Part shown: positions 52,061 to 59,598 of the stretch, in pieces
Position numbering within the stretch: position 1 is the first letter of the stretch
Layout: each line of letters starts with the position of its first letter
Assembly (NCBI GenBank): GCA_944364615.1
Contig: CALVWF010000003.1
Location: 90,428 to 154,427, forward strand
Source of the DNA: an uncultured Clostridia bacterium
Lineage (GTDB): Bacteria > Bacillota > Clostridia > Christensenellales > CAG-314
Length of the DNA: 64,000 nucleotides
Direction of reading: 5' to 3'
Program-made: the position numbers and the translations under genes
The notes under the pieces: generated by a model
Database searches by the model: none
Told to the model about the DNA's origin: nothing
Seen by the model: the letters and a program-made list of their open reading frames with translations, nothing else

Positions 52061-52124
52061 TTTTCTATAATTTTTAACTATCTGAACATACTACCGTTAT
52101 CAATATTACGGAGGTATGTACACA

Positions 52125-52250
52125 ATGAACAGATTGCTTGCAGGTATGGTACTGGGCATGGCGGCGGGCTTGATACTCACCGAGACTTCGCCCGAAGTCA
52201 AGAAAATGGTTCAGGAAGGCAAACAAAAGTTAAAGAAACTTGCCAAGTAA
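52125..52250 (+). CDS. Small 41-residue membrane peptide
   Basis: An ATG behind a strong Shine-Dalgarno (TACGGAGG at 52108-52115) opens a 41-codon frame: MNRLLAGMVLGMAAGLIL, then a lysine-rich tail ending KLAK. One glycine-rich membrane helix (about residues 4-18) and a basic amphipathic tail resemble short YtxH-like proteins, but I do not recognise it. It follows iscU by 64 bases and ends at a terminator. Confidence 0.7.
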   Translation: MNRLLAGMVLGMAAGLILTETSPEVKKMVQEGKQKLKKLAK

Positions 52251-52254
52251 ATCA

Positions 52255-52282
52255 AAGGTGCGATTAAGTCGCACCTTTTGCT
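52255..52282 (+). terminator. Terminator after the small membrane peptide
   Basis: AAAGGTGCGA (52255-52264) pairs with TCGCACCTTT (52269-52278), loop of four bases; short T-run. Ends the isc transcript. Confidence 0.8.
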
Positions 52283-52403
52283 TGTTGTAACGGCAGTGCG
52301 ATCGAATACGACAGCGCTATGTGCGGCGGTAACGGCGGATCGGTAAAGGCGCAGGTACAAGTTGCGTTTCGGATTGTTGGCGGAAGTTGTCTGCATTTGC
52401 AAA

Positions 52404-52417
52404 TTGTCGTACGACAA
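52404..52417. promoter_or_regulatory. Perfect 14-bp palindrome of unknown role
   Basis: TTGTCGTACGACAA, perfectly self-complementary, with outer TTGC (5') and GCAA (3') also complementary at uneven spacing. It lies about 65 bases before the ruvX -10 element in a 248-base gap whose remainder shows no clear gene. A dimeric regulator site is plausible. Confidence 0.45.
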
Positions 52418-52481
52418 GCAAGTCAAAATTTGTCGGTTGCAAAATTTGTGTTGTCAAACGCTATCAATTTGTAAAAAATTG

Positions 52482-52490
52482 TGTTACAAT
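52482..52490 (+). promoter_or_regulatory. Extended -10 promoter of ruvX
   Basis: TGT followed by TACAAT (52485-52490). The -35 region is poor. The ruvX ATG at 52499 lies eight bases after the -10 box and has no Shine-Dalgarno. Confidence 0.5.
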
Positions 52491-52498
52491 ACAATTAT

Positions 52499-52918
52499 AT
52501 GGGTAGAATAATTGCACTGGATGTGGGGGACGCTCGTATAGGCGTTGCAGCATCCGATCTGATGAAAATAATTGCCAATCCCGTAACGACATATCATCGC
52601 ACGGGCGACGAACAGAAAGACGCCTGCGAAATAGCCAAGTTGATAAGGGAAAAGGAAGGAGAACTGATTGTTTGCGGATTGCCTGTAACGATGGACAACG
52701 GCGAAAACGACCAGACGGTAAAGACGCGTCACTTTGCGGACGTGTTGAAACAGTATACGGATCTGCCCATTGAATTTATTGACGAACGGTTTACTACCGT
52801 CAGCGCGGAAAGAGTTCTGCTTGAAGCAAATATGCGCCGAAAAGACCGTAAACAGGTCATAGACAAGATTGCCGCAACAATAATCCTTGAAACGTATATG
52901 CGCAAGAAGGGTTATTGA
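52499..52918 (+). CDS. ruvX: Holliday junction resolvase-like protein RuvX (YqgF)
   Basis: A 139-residue RNase H-fold protein: IIALDVGDARIGVAASD, then GLPVTMDNGEND and DERFTTVSAE, the family's three acidic segments. YqgF is linked to pre-16S rRNA processing and, by fold, to junction resolution. It is followed by the DUF1292 gene, the usual partner in Firmicutes. Its start is probably leaderless. Confidence 0.95.
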   Translation: MGRIIALDVGDARIGVAASDLMKIIANPVTTYHRTGDEQKDACEIAKLIREKEGELIVCGLPVTMDNGENDQTVKTRHFADVLKQYTDLPIEFIDERFTTVSAERVLLEANMRRKDRKQVIDKIAATIILETYMRKKGY

Positions 52919-52952
52919 TGCTCAAAATAAAATTTATGTAACGGAGGTCATT

Positions 52953-53324
52953 ATGGCTGAACAGGATTTGAAGGATAAGTGCGAATGCGAAGTTGACGAA
53001 GAAGAAGACGGCATCGTTGAGTTGGAAGACGAAGACGGCAACCTCATCAAATTTCACCACATCACAACGATGGAACACGACGACAAGGAATACGTTTTTC
53101 TTCAGGCAGTAGACGGTGACGACGACGCAGTTCTGGAAATATTCGAATTGGATTCCGATGAACAGGACGGCGAAATGTACGATCTGCTCAACCCCGTGGA
53201 CGACGATTTGTACGACGTGCTTTACGCCCGTCTTATGAAGGAAATCGAAGAACATGCCGGTTGCGATTGCGGAGACGGCGAATGCGATTGCGACGAAGAG
53301 GGATGTAACTGTCATCACGAATAA
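52953..53324 (+). CDS. DUF1292 protein with a Cys-rich tail
   Basis: A 123-residue, extremely acidic protein. The central part (VELEDEDGNLIKFHHI, VFLQAVD) is the DUF1292/YrzB domain. An unusual C-terminal tail is rich in cysteine and acidic residues (CDCGDGECDCDEEGCNCHHE), with six cysteines and two histidines, suggesting metal binding. It starts behind ACGGAGG and ends at a terminator. The function of this family is unknown to me. Confidence 0.88.
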   Translation: MAEQDLKDKCECEVDEEEDGIVELEDEDGNLIKFHHITTMEHDDKEYVFLQAVDGDDDAVLEIFELDSDEQDGEMYDLLNPVDDDLYDVLYARLMKEIEEHAGCDCGDGECDCDEEGCNCHHE

Positions 53325-53331
53325 CCGATAC

Positions 53332-53361
53332 AAAAAGAATGTCGAAAGGCATTCTTTTTTT
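53332..53361 (+). terminator. Terminator after the DUF1292 gene
   Basis: AAAGAATG (53334-53341) pairs with CATTCTTT (53350-53357), extended by two pairs around a GAAA tetraloop; T-run follows. Confidence 0.9.
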
Positions 53362-53373
53362 ATTGCAATTTTC

Positions 53374-53402
53374 TTGCCAAAACACACGCACTGTGCTATA
53401 AT
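53374..53402 (+). promoter_or_regulatory. rpsB promoter
   Basis: TTGCCA (53374-53379), 17 bases, TATAAT (53397-53402) preceded by TGC. Start expected near 53409. Confidence 0.85.
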
Positions 53403-53408
53403 CGTATA

Positions 53409-53522
53409 GGTTTAATTCGCATTTGCGTTTATTCGGCTGTTGTGCCGTATGCCATTCGGTAAGTGTCGGAGTCTGACAACGCAAAGAGGTTAAAAACAAC
53501 ATTATAAAGGAGATTTTAAATT
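53409..53522 (+). promoter_or_regulatory. Structured leader of rpsB-tsf mRNA
   Basis: A closing stem TTTGCGTT (53422-53429) with AACGCAAA (53478-53485) encloses three short hairpins, including CGGC/GCCG (53434-53437 with 53444-53447). The Shine-Dalgarno (AAAGGAGA) lies beyond. This looks like a ribosomal-protein autoregulatory leader, possibly bound by S2. Confidence 0.6.
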
Positions 53523-54257
53523 ATGGCAGTAGTATCTATGAAGAGCCTTCTGGAAGCCGGCGTTCACTTCGGACATCAGACCAGAAGATGGAACCCCAAG
53601 ATGAAAAAGTACATCTACACTGAAAGAAATGACATCCACATCATTGACCTTCAGCAGACGGAAGCACAGGCAGAAGTCGCTTACAAATTTGTTCGTGACA
53701 TTGCGGCAGCAGGCAAGCCCATTCTGTTTGTAGGAACGAAAAAGCAGGCACAGGCCGCTATTCAGTCCGAGGCTGAAAGATGCGGAATGTACTACATCAA
53801 CAACAGATGGTTGGGCGGTACTCTTACAAACTACAAGACAATCAAGACTCGTATCGAAAGACTTAACAAGATCAACCAGATGGAAAAGCTGGGCGATTTC
53901 GATCTTCTTCCCAAAAAGGAAGTTGCACACCTCATTGAAGAACGCAACAAGTTGCAGGCAAACCTCGGTGGTATCAAGGACATGAAGGGTATGCCCGGAT
54001 GTCTGTTCATCGTTGACACCAAGAAAGAAGCGCTTGCCGTTGCGGAAGCACACAAACTCCACATCCCCATCGTTGCAATCGTGGACACGAACTGCGATCC
54101 CGACGAAGTAGACGTTGTAATTCCCGGTAACGACGACGCTATCGGCGCTGTAAAGGTTATCACATCCATCATCAGTGCCGCAGTTATCGAAGCCAAGGAA
54201 GGCGTTGTTCTTTCCGTTGAAGAAGACGACGTAAAGCAGGAAGAAGTCGCTGAATAA
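53523..54257 (+). CDS. rpsB: 30S ribosomal protein S2
   Basis: A 244-residue S2 with [42 protein letters not shown] and [12 protein letters not shown]2 joins the 30S subunit late, near the platform. It is paired with tsf 31 bases on, the universal bacterial order, under one promoter with a structured leader. Confidence 0.98.
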   Translation: MAVVSMKSLLEAGVHFGHQTRRWNPKMKKYIYTERNDIHIIDLQQTEAQAEVAYKFVRDIAAAGKPILFVGTKKQAQAAIQSEAERCGMYYINNRWLGGTLTNYKTIKTRIERLNKINQMEKLGDFDLLPKKEVAHLIEERNKLQANLGGIKDMKGMPGCLFIVDTKKEALAVAEAHKLHIPIVAIVDTNCDPDEVDVVIPGNDDAIGAVKVITSIISAAVIEAKEGVVLSVEEDDVKQEEVAE

Positions 54258-54288
54258 TTTTAAAATTATATAAGGAGATTTTAGCAAA

Positions 54289-55215
54289 ATGGCTAATTTT
54301 ACCAATCAGGATATAATGAAACTCCGTGAACAAACCGGCGTTGGCATGATGGACTGCAAAAAGGCCCTTATTGCTACTGACGGCAACTTTGAAGAAGCAG
54401 TTAAATATCTTCGTGAAAAAGGTATGGCTTCTGCTGCCAAGAAGGCAAGCAGAGTTGCAGCCGAAGGTCTTGTCAGATGCCTTGTTTCCGACGACAAGAA
54501 GACAGCGGCAATTGTTGAAGTCAACTGCGAAACAGACTTTGTTGCAAGAAGCGATCAGTTTGTTGCATTGATTGAAAAGATTGCTCAGCACGTTCTTGTT
54601 TCCGACGCCAAGACTGTTGAAGAACTGCTTTCCGAACAGTTTGGCGAAGGTAAGACAGGTTCGGATCTTGTAAGCGAAGCGGTTGCATCCATCGGTGAAA
54701 AGATCAGCGTAAGAAGATTTACTAAGTTTGCTCTCGACGTTGAGGGACTTATTGCAAGTTACGTTCATATGGGCGGAAAAATCGGCGTTCTTGTCGAACT
54801 CAAAAGCAACGGCGACAAGGAAACTCTTCAGGAATTGGCATTCAACCTTGCTATGCAGGTAGCGGCCGCCAAGCCCGAAGTTCTCAACAAGGAAGACGTT
54901 GACGCCGCCAAGTTGGAAAACGAAAAGGAAATTCTTACCGCTCAGTCCAGAAATGAAGGTAAGCCCGAAGCAGTCATCGAAAAGATGGTACTCGGTCGTA
55001 TCAACAAGTACTATAAGGAAGTTTGTCTTCTCGAACAGGAATATGTTCGCGACACAGCCTTGACAATCAAACAGGTAGTTGCCGATTACGAAAAGAAGGT
55101 CGGTTGCCCGATCACCGTAGCGGCGTTCGTTCGCTACGAAATGGGCGAAGGTATCGAAAAGCGCGTTGACAACTTTGTCGACGAAATTGCCGAACAACTC
55201 AAGGCTATCAAGTAA
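54289..55215 (+). CDS. tsf: Elongation factor Ts
   Basis: A 308-residue EF-Ts, the GDP/GTP exchange factor for EF-Tu. The N-terminal UBA-like part LREQTGVGMMDCKKAL, the TDFVARSD motif (here ETDFVARSDQF) and AAKPEVLNKEDV are visible. A good Shine-Dalgarno (AAGGAGAT) precedes it. A strong terminator separates it from pyrH. Confidence 0.98.
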   Translation: MANFTNQDIMKLREQTGVGMMDCKKALIATDGNFEEAVKYLREKGMASAAKKASRVAAEGLVRCLVSDDKKTAAIVEVNCETDFVARSDQFVALIEKIAQHVLVSDAKTVEELLSEQFGEGKTGSDLVSEAVASIGEKISVRRFTKFALDVEGLIASYVHMGGKIGVLVELKSNGDKETLQELAFNLAMQVAAAKPEVLNKEDVDAAKLENEKEILTAQSRNEGKPEAVIEKMVLGRINKYYKEVCLLEQEYVRDTALTIKQVVADYEKKVGCPITVAAFVRYEMGEGIEKRVDNFVDEIAEQLKAIK

Positions 55216-55239
55216 TCGAGTTTAATTGTAATGTCTATG

Positions 55240-55270
55240 GGGAACAATTTATATTAATTGTTCCCTTTTT
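55240..55270 (+). terminator. Terminator between tsf and pyrH
   Basis: GGGAACAATT (55240-55249) pairs perfectly with AATTGTTCCC (55256-55265), six-base loop, then T5. The pyrH ATG lies 17 bases on, preceded by AGGGGG. Confidence 0.9.
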
Positions 55271-55286
55271 ACAAATAGGGGGTAGT

Positions 55287-55985
55287 ATGATTAAGTACAA
55301 GCGTATCTTGTTGAAAGTAAGCGGCGAGGCATTGTCCGAAGGACACGGTATAGATGACGCCGCAGTCAAGCGTGTTGCCAGTCAAATCAAGAGCGTCGTT
55401 GACCTCGGCGTTCAGGTTGGGGTAGTCGTCGGTGGCGGCAATTTCTGGCGCGGAAGACAAAACGGCACAATGGACAGGGCGACAGCCGACTATATCGGCA
55501 TGCTCGCAACTGTGATGAACGCCCTTGCTCTGAGCGAAGGTCTTTCGGCGTGCGGAGTGGAAAACGAAGTTGTGACCGCCATTGCAATGGACAAGATCGC
55601 CAAACCTTATTTTTTGCCTGACGTGCTTGAATATCTTGAACAGGGTAAAGTGGTGGTGTTCGGTGCCGGAACGGGCAGTCCGTACTTTTCCACCGACACG
55701 GCTTCTGCTTTGCGCGCTTGTGAAATACATGCCGACGCGATGCTTTGCGCAAAAAATATAGACGGTATTTACGACAGCGACCCGAAAGGAAACCCTGACG
55801 CAAAAAAATACGATTCGCTTACTTACGACAAAGTACTTAAAGACAACCTTAAAGCACTTGATCTGACAGCCGTTGCTATGTGTCGTGAATACGGCATGCC
55901 TGTTGTTGCTTTCGGAATGAATGTGGAAAACGGTATTGTAAAAGTTGTGTGCGGCGAAAAAATCGGTACTACCATTACACGCTAA
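55287..55985 (+). CDS. pyrH: UMP kinase PyrH
   Basis: A 232-residue amino-acid-kinase-fold UMP kinase: ILLKVSGEALSEG, VVGGGNFWRG, VVVFGAGTGSPYFSTDTA and IDGIYDSDPK. Converts UMP to UDP. It follows the rpsB-tsf transcript with its own strong Shine-Dalgarno right after a terminator; I see no clear separate promoter, so partial read-through is likely. Confidence 0.97.
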   Translation: MIKYKRILLKVSGEALSEGHGIDDAAVKRVASQIKSVVDLGVQVGVVVGGGNFWRGRQNGTMDRATADYIGMLATVMNALALSEGLSACGVENEVVTAIAMDKIAKPYFLPDVLEYLEQGKVVVFGAGTGSPYFSTDTASALRACEIHADAMLCAKNIDGIYDSDPKGNPDAKKYDSLTYDKVLKDNLKALDLTAVAMCREYGMPVVAFGMNVENGIVKVVCGEKIGTTITR

Positions 55986-55999
55986 TTTTCAAATAACTA

Positions 56000-56028
56000 T
56001 TGATATTTCTTGCGTTATATTGTAAAAT
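56000..56028 (+). promoter_or_regulatory. frr promoter
   Basis: TTGATA (56000-56005), 17 bases, TAAAAT (56023-56028). A leader of about 22 bases with TAGGAGA follows. Confidence 0.7.
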
Positions 56029-56057
56029 ATAGTAACTATATTTATAGGAGAACAATT

Positions 56058-56633
56058 ATGAATTACGCTAATGATCAAGTAGCAGAAGTGTTTATGCAAT
56101 TGGAAGAAAGTTGCGCTAAGGCTGTCGAATACATGAAAAACGAATTTTCTCTCATGCGTGCCGGACGTGCCAATCCGAAGTTGGTGGAAAAAATAAACGT
56201 TGATTACTACGGATCTATGACTCCCATCAACCAGATGGGCAATATTGCCGTACCCGAATCTCGTACCCTTACTATTACTCTGTGGGACAAATCCGCCTTG
56301 GGACTGGTGGAAAAAGCAATTCTTGCCGCCAATATAGGCGTAACTCCTCAAAACGACGGCAGTCTGATTCGTCTTACTTTCCCGGCTCTTACCGAAGAAC
56401 GCAGACGTGATCTCGTAAAGAGCGCTAAGAAACTTTCCGAAGACACCAAGGTTACTTTGCGCAACGCGCGTCGTGACGCAATGGAAAGGCTCAAAAAGGT
56501 CAAGAACAGCAAGACGGTTTCGGAAGACCTGATTGCGGACTATGAAAAGGAAGTTGACAAGATGCTTTCCAAGCAGATAGAAACCGTCGACAAACTGCTG
56601 AAAGAAAAAGAAACAGATATTATGTCTGTGTAA
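56058..56633 (+). CDS. frr: Ribosome recycling factor
   Basis: A 191-residue RRF, which with EF-G splits post-termination ribosomes. The conserved LMRAGRANPKLVEKI, the NQMGNIAVPESRTLTI hinge and RLTFPALTEERRRDLVK are present. ATG 56058 follows ATAGGAG; an upstream in-frame ATG at 56010 overlaps the promoter. Confidence 0.98.
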   Translation: MNYANDQVAEVFMQLEESCAKAVEYMKNEFSLMRAGRANPKLVEKINVDYYGSMTPINQMGNIAVPESRTLTITLWDKSALGLVEKAILAANIGVTPQNDGSLIRLTFPALTEERRRDLVKSAKKLSEDTKVTLRNARRDAMERLKKVKNSKTVSEDLIADYEKEVDKMLSKQIETVDKLLKEKETDIMSV

Positions 56634-56636
56634 ACC

Positions 56637-56840
56637 ATGGAAAAAGATTTGATCGGACTTGAAGTTTGTCAGGCCGCTTCCTTGCTGGAACAAAGCGGAG
56701 AGGTGAACTTCAAGTTCATTTCTTATACGGATAAAAAACAATCTCGATCCGACACCGAACGTGTTTGCGCCGTAAGACGCAATGATGACGGAACGCTTAC
56801 TCTCGTGGTATGTCCGTTGCTCCTTGTTCCTGTCGGGTAG
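56637..56840 (+). CDS. Small protein of unknown function between frr and uppS
   Basis: A 67-residue protein starting three bases after frr and ending nine bases before uppS. It begins MEKDLIGLEVCQAASLLEQS, includes a basic middle (KKQSRSDTERVCAVRR) and ends in a hydrophobic stretch (LTLVVCPLLLVPVG). No family is recognised. There is little Shine-Dalgarno, so translation may be coupled to frr. The codons are in keeping with its neighbours and it keeps the uppS operon compact. Confidence 0.6.
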   Translation: MEKDLIGLEVCQAASLLEQSGEVNFKFISYTDKKQSRSDTERVCAVRRNDDGTLTLVVCPLLLVPVG

Positions 56841-56849
56841 CGGAGGAAT

Positions 56850-57518
56850 ATGCAACAATTACAACACATTGCTTTTATAATGGACGGTAACGGCAGATGG
56901 GCGAAACTCAGGGGCAAACCACGTAATTACGGGCACCGAGAAGGGCTTAAAACCGTCGAAAAGGTACTGGACTGGACAATGTCCAAGGAAATACCGTATA
57001 TCTCGCTGTACGTGTTTTCCACCGAGAACTGGAAACGTTCCGCAACCGAAGTAAACGGATTGTTTGCGCTTGCCGAACGCTATTTGTCCGACTTTAAAAA
57101 GTTTTGCAAAGACCGCATACGCGTTGTCGTGTCGGGAAGAAAAGACGGATTGCCGGATAAACTTGTAAAATGTATTGAAGATGTGACTGCCATTACCGCC
57201 AATTGCAATAAACTTACGTGCAATCTGTGTATTAATTACGGCGGCAGACAGGAAATTGCCGATGCCGCGGCGCAGTTGGCGCAAACAGGCGACTTTTCCA
57301 TGTCGGCGTTGCAAAAGCACATGTACAACGATCTGCCCGACCCTGACATTATAGTGCGTACGGGCGGACACAAGCGACTGTCAAACTTTATGTTGTTTCA
57401 ATGTGCGTATTCGGAATTGTATTTTACCGACACGCTTTGGCCTGATTTAAGCCTTGAAGAGTACAATAAAATAGTAGACGAATACAATTCAACAGTCAGA
57501 AATTTTGGAGGGATCTGA
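56850..57518 (+). CDS. uppS: Undecaprenyl diphosphate synthase UppS
   Basis: A cis-prenyltransferase making the C55 lipid carrier. At 222 residues it is a bit short. Motifs: FIMDGNGRWAK (catalytic Asp12), GHREG, FSTENWKRS and the C-terminal AYSELYFTDTLWPD with Glu189. The segment usually read as RTxGE reads RTGGHKRLSNF, with His174 in place of the Glu. It follows CGGAGG and starts the isoprenoid-lipid run uppS-cdsA-dxr-rseP-ispG. Confidence 0.93.
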   Translation: MQQLQHIAFIMDGNGRWAKLRGKPRNYGHREGLKTVEKVLDWTMSKEIPYISLYVFSTENWKRSATEVNGLFALAERYLSDFKKFCKDRIRVVVSGRKDGLPDKLVKCIEDVTAITANCNKLTCNLCINYGGRQEIADAAAQLAQTGDFSMSALQKHMYNDLPDPDIIVRTGGHKRLSNFMLFQCAYSELYFTDTLWPDLSLEEYNKIVDEYNSTVRNFGGI

Positions 57519-57523
57519 ATCGG

Positions 57524-58504
57524 ATGATAAGCAAAAAAGTGCTTGCAAACCGCATTTTGGTTGGTGCAGGTATTGCAATCGTAATGATAGGTATGGTGGT
57601 AATCGCAGCGTTGTCTACACGTCTCAATACCTGGGTTGACCGCTCTATAGATTCCATAATCATTTCCGTGATTATTCTTATGGCTGTGGTGGAAATGCGT
57701 CGCGCTTTGGGCAGAGAAAGAATACCCGACAATTTCAGTTGGCTGTTGTGGGTGTACGGTTTCGGTCTGGGTCCGGCATATGCATTTTTCGGGTTTACCG
57801 GTCTGACATTTTTTACGTTGCTCATATTTGCTTGTTCAGCGATTACAGCGGTTTATATAAACAATGCAAAGGCATTGATGTATATTGCCTTTATGTTGGT
57901 TTATCCCGGATTGTTTCTGGCTTCGATGCTGTATATCAATAAATCGGCAAGCACGAGATTTATTTCTCCCGATTCGCAACTGTATCCCTACATAGTCAAC
58001 GATATCTGGACTTTATTGGGCGACAAGCGTGTGATTCAGTTGTTACCTTACAACGCGATAGGTCTTGCCTTTGTGTTTGCAGTTTCTGCGTTTACCGATG
58101 TCTTTGCTTTTATATTCGGAGTAAGTTTCGGTAAACACAAGTTGTGCCCTGCAATCAGCCCGAAGAAAACCGTCGAAGGAGCGTTCGGAGGTATATTCGG
58201 AGGTATGCTCGGTTCGGCACTGGTTTACTTTGTTTTCGATTATTTCAAACTGTTCGGACCTCAGTGCGGACTTACCTTTCACGACTTGTCGACATTCAAC
58301 CTCGTTCTCGTCTACGTGCTGATAGGCATTGTGGGCTCCGTAATGACGCAATTGGGCGATCTTGTGGCAAGCATGGTCAAACGTTACTGCGATATAAAGG
58401 ATTACAGCAGAGTTCTTGGCGAACACGGTGGCATAATGGACCGCTTTGACGGCATAATGTTTAATGCGGTGTTTGTTGCAACTGTATATATGTTTATTTT
58501 ATAA
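57524..58504 (+). CDS. cdsA: Phosphatidate cytidylyltransferase CdsA
   Basis: A 326-residue multi-span membrane enzyme that makes CDP-diacylglycerol from phosphatidate. Hydrophobic segments cover most of the protein; the C-terminal signature is KRYCDIKDYSRVLGEHGG followed by IMDRFDG. It overlaps dxr by one base (TAATG). The N-terminal half is more variable, with an extra loop after residue 125. Confidence 0.94.
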   Translation: MISKKVLANRILVGAGIAIVMIGMVVIAALSTRLNTWVDRSIDSIIISVIILMAVVEMRRALGRERIPDNFSWLLWVYGFGLGPAYAFFGFTGLTFFTLLIFACSAITAVYINNAKALMYIAFMLVYPGLFLASMLYINKSASTRFISPDSQLYPYIVNDIWTLLGDKRVIQLLPYNAIGLAFVFAVSAFTDVFAFIFGVSFGKHKLCPAISPKKTVEGAFGGIFGGMLGSALVYFVFDYFKLFGPQCGLTFHDLSTFNLVLVYVLIGIVGSVMTQLGDLVASMVKRYCDIKDYSRVLGEHGGIMDRFDGIMFNAVFVATVYMFIL

Positions 58505-59598
58505 TGAAGAAAGTAGCGGTTTTAGGAAGTACGGGTTCCATAGGAACGCAGACCCTTGACGTAATAGCATACAGGAAAGATTTATTTTCGGTACATTCGC
58601 TTGTCGCTTATTCAAATGCAGACAAACTTGCAGATCAGTGTGCCGAGTTCGCACCCGCATACAGCGGACTTATAAAAGAAAATCCCGATTGCATTACGGA
58701 AGCAGTCAAAGGAGCGGACATAGCAGTGGTGGCCACTCGAGGTATTACTGCGCTCGATACCGTGCTGTATTGCCTTGACAACGGCATTGACGTTGCACTG
58801 GCCAATAAAGAAACGCTTATTTGCGGTGGCAAACTGATAAAGGAGCGTCTTGCCGCAAGCAAGGCAAGGCTTTACCCGGTTGACAGCGAACATTGCGCAA
58901 TATGGCAATGTCTAAACGGACAGAAACCTGTCTCTCTGCTGCTGACGGCAAGCGGAGGCGCTTTTTACGACGCGGACGGCGACAGCCTAAAAAGCATGTC
59001 TGCTAAAGACGCTTTAAAACATCCCAACTGGAATATGGGCAGCAAAATCACAATAGACAGCGCCACGCTAATGAACAAGGCTTTTGAAGTGTTGGAAGCG
59101 TCAGTGTTGTTTGACGTTTCGGTAAAAGATATCGAGGTAGTCGTGCACCGTCAGAGTATCGTTCATTCAATGGTCAGGTATGCCGACGGAAGCGTGATAG
59201 CGCAGATGGCTGTTCCCGACATGAGACTGCCCATTCTTTACGCCCTTACGGGCGGTCAACATGTCAGAGGATGTGTTTCGCAACTGTCCTTTGACAAGTT
59301 GCTTACGCTTACTTTTCAGCATCCCGATCTTAACAGATTTCCTTGTCTTACGTTGCCGTATATGATAGACGGCAAAGGAGACCTGTTGCCAACGGTTTTG
59401 TGCGCGTCGGACGAAGTGTGCGTCGATGCCTATATGAACGGACGAATAATGTTTGATGACTTCTACAAAATAATATCACAGGCGGTGGAGCATTTTGTCG
59501 GTATTTTGCCTTCCGTTCAGACGTCGGAAAACATCAGACAGACGGAAAAAATAGTCAAAGAATACACAAAATCACTGATTTATGAGGTACTATGTTAA
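58504..59598 (+). CDS. dxr: 1-deoxy-D-xylulose 5-phosphate reductoisomerase
   Basis: A 364-residue enzyme of the MEP isoprenoid route. GSTGSIGTQTLDVI (NADPH site) opens the protein; ANKETLICGG, YPVDSEHCAIWQ and LTASGG follow, with ITIDSATLMNK and HRQSIVHSMV later, all typical. It overlaps cdsA by one base and rseP by seven. Confidence 0.97.
   Translation: MKKVAVLGSTGSIGTQTLDVIAYRKDLFSVHSLVAYSNADKLADQCAEFAPAYSGLIKENPDCITEAVKGADIAVVATRGITALDTVLYCLDNGIDVALANKETLICGGKLIKERLAASKARLYPVDSEHCAIWQCLNGQKPVSLLLTASGGAFYDADGDSLKSMSAKDALKHPNWNMGSKITIDSATLMNKAFEVLEASVLFDVSVKDIEVVVHRQSIVHSMVRYADGSVIAQMAVPDMRLPILYALTGGQHVRGCVSQLSFDKLLTLTFQHPDLNRFPCLTLPYMIDGKGDLLPTVLCASDEVCVDAYMNGRIMFDDFYKIISQAVEHFVGILPSVQTSENIRQTEKIVKEYTKSLIYEVLC

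Noticed and set aside
52319..52474. 51-codon plus-strand frame in the gap upstream of ruvX
   Set aside because: No Shine-Dalgarno, no recognisable domain and it overlaps the palindrome; may be chance.
54184..55197. 337-codon minus-strand frame over tsf
   Set aside because: Long only because tsf codons avoid stops in that frame; tsf is certain.
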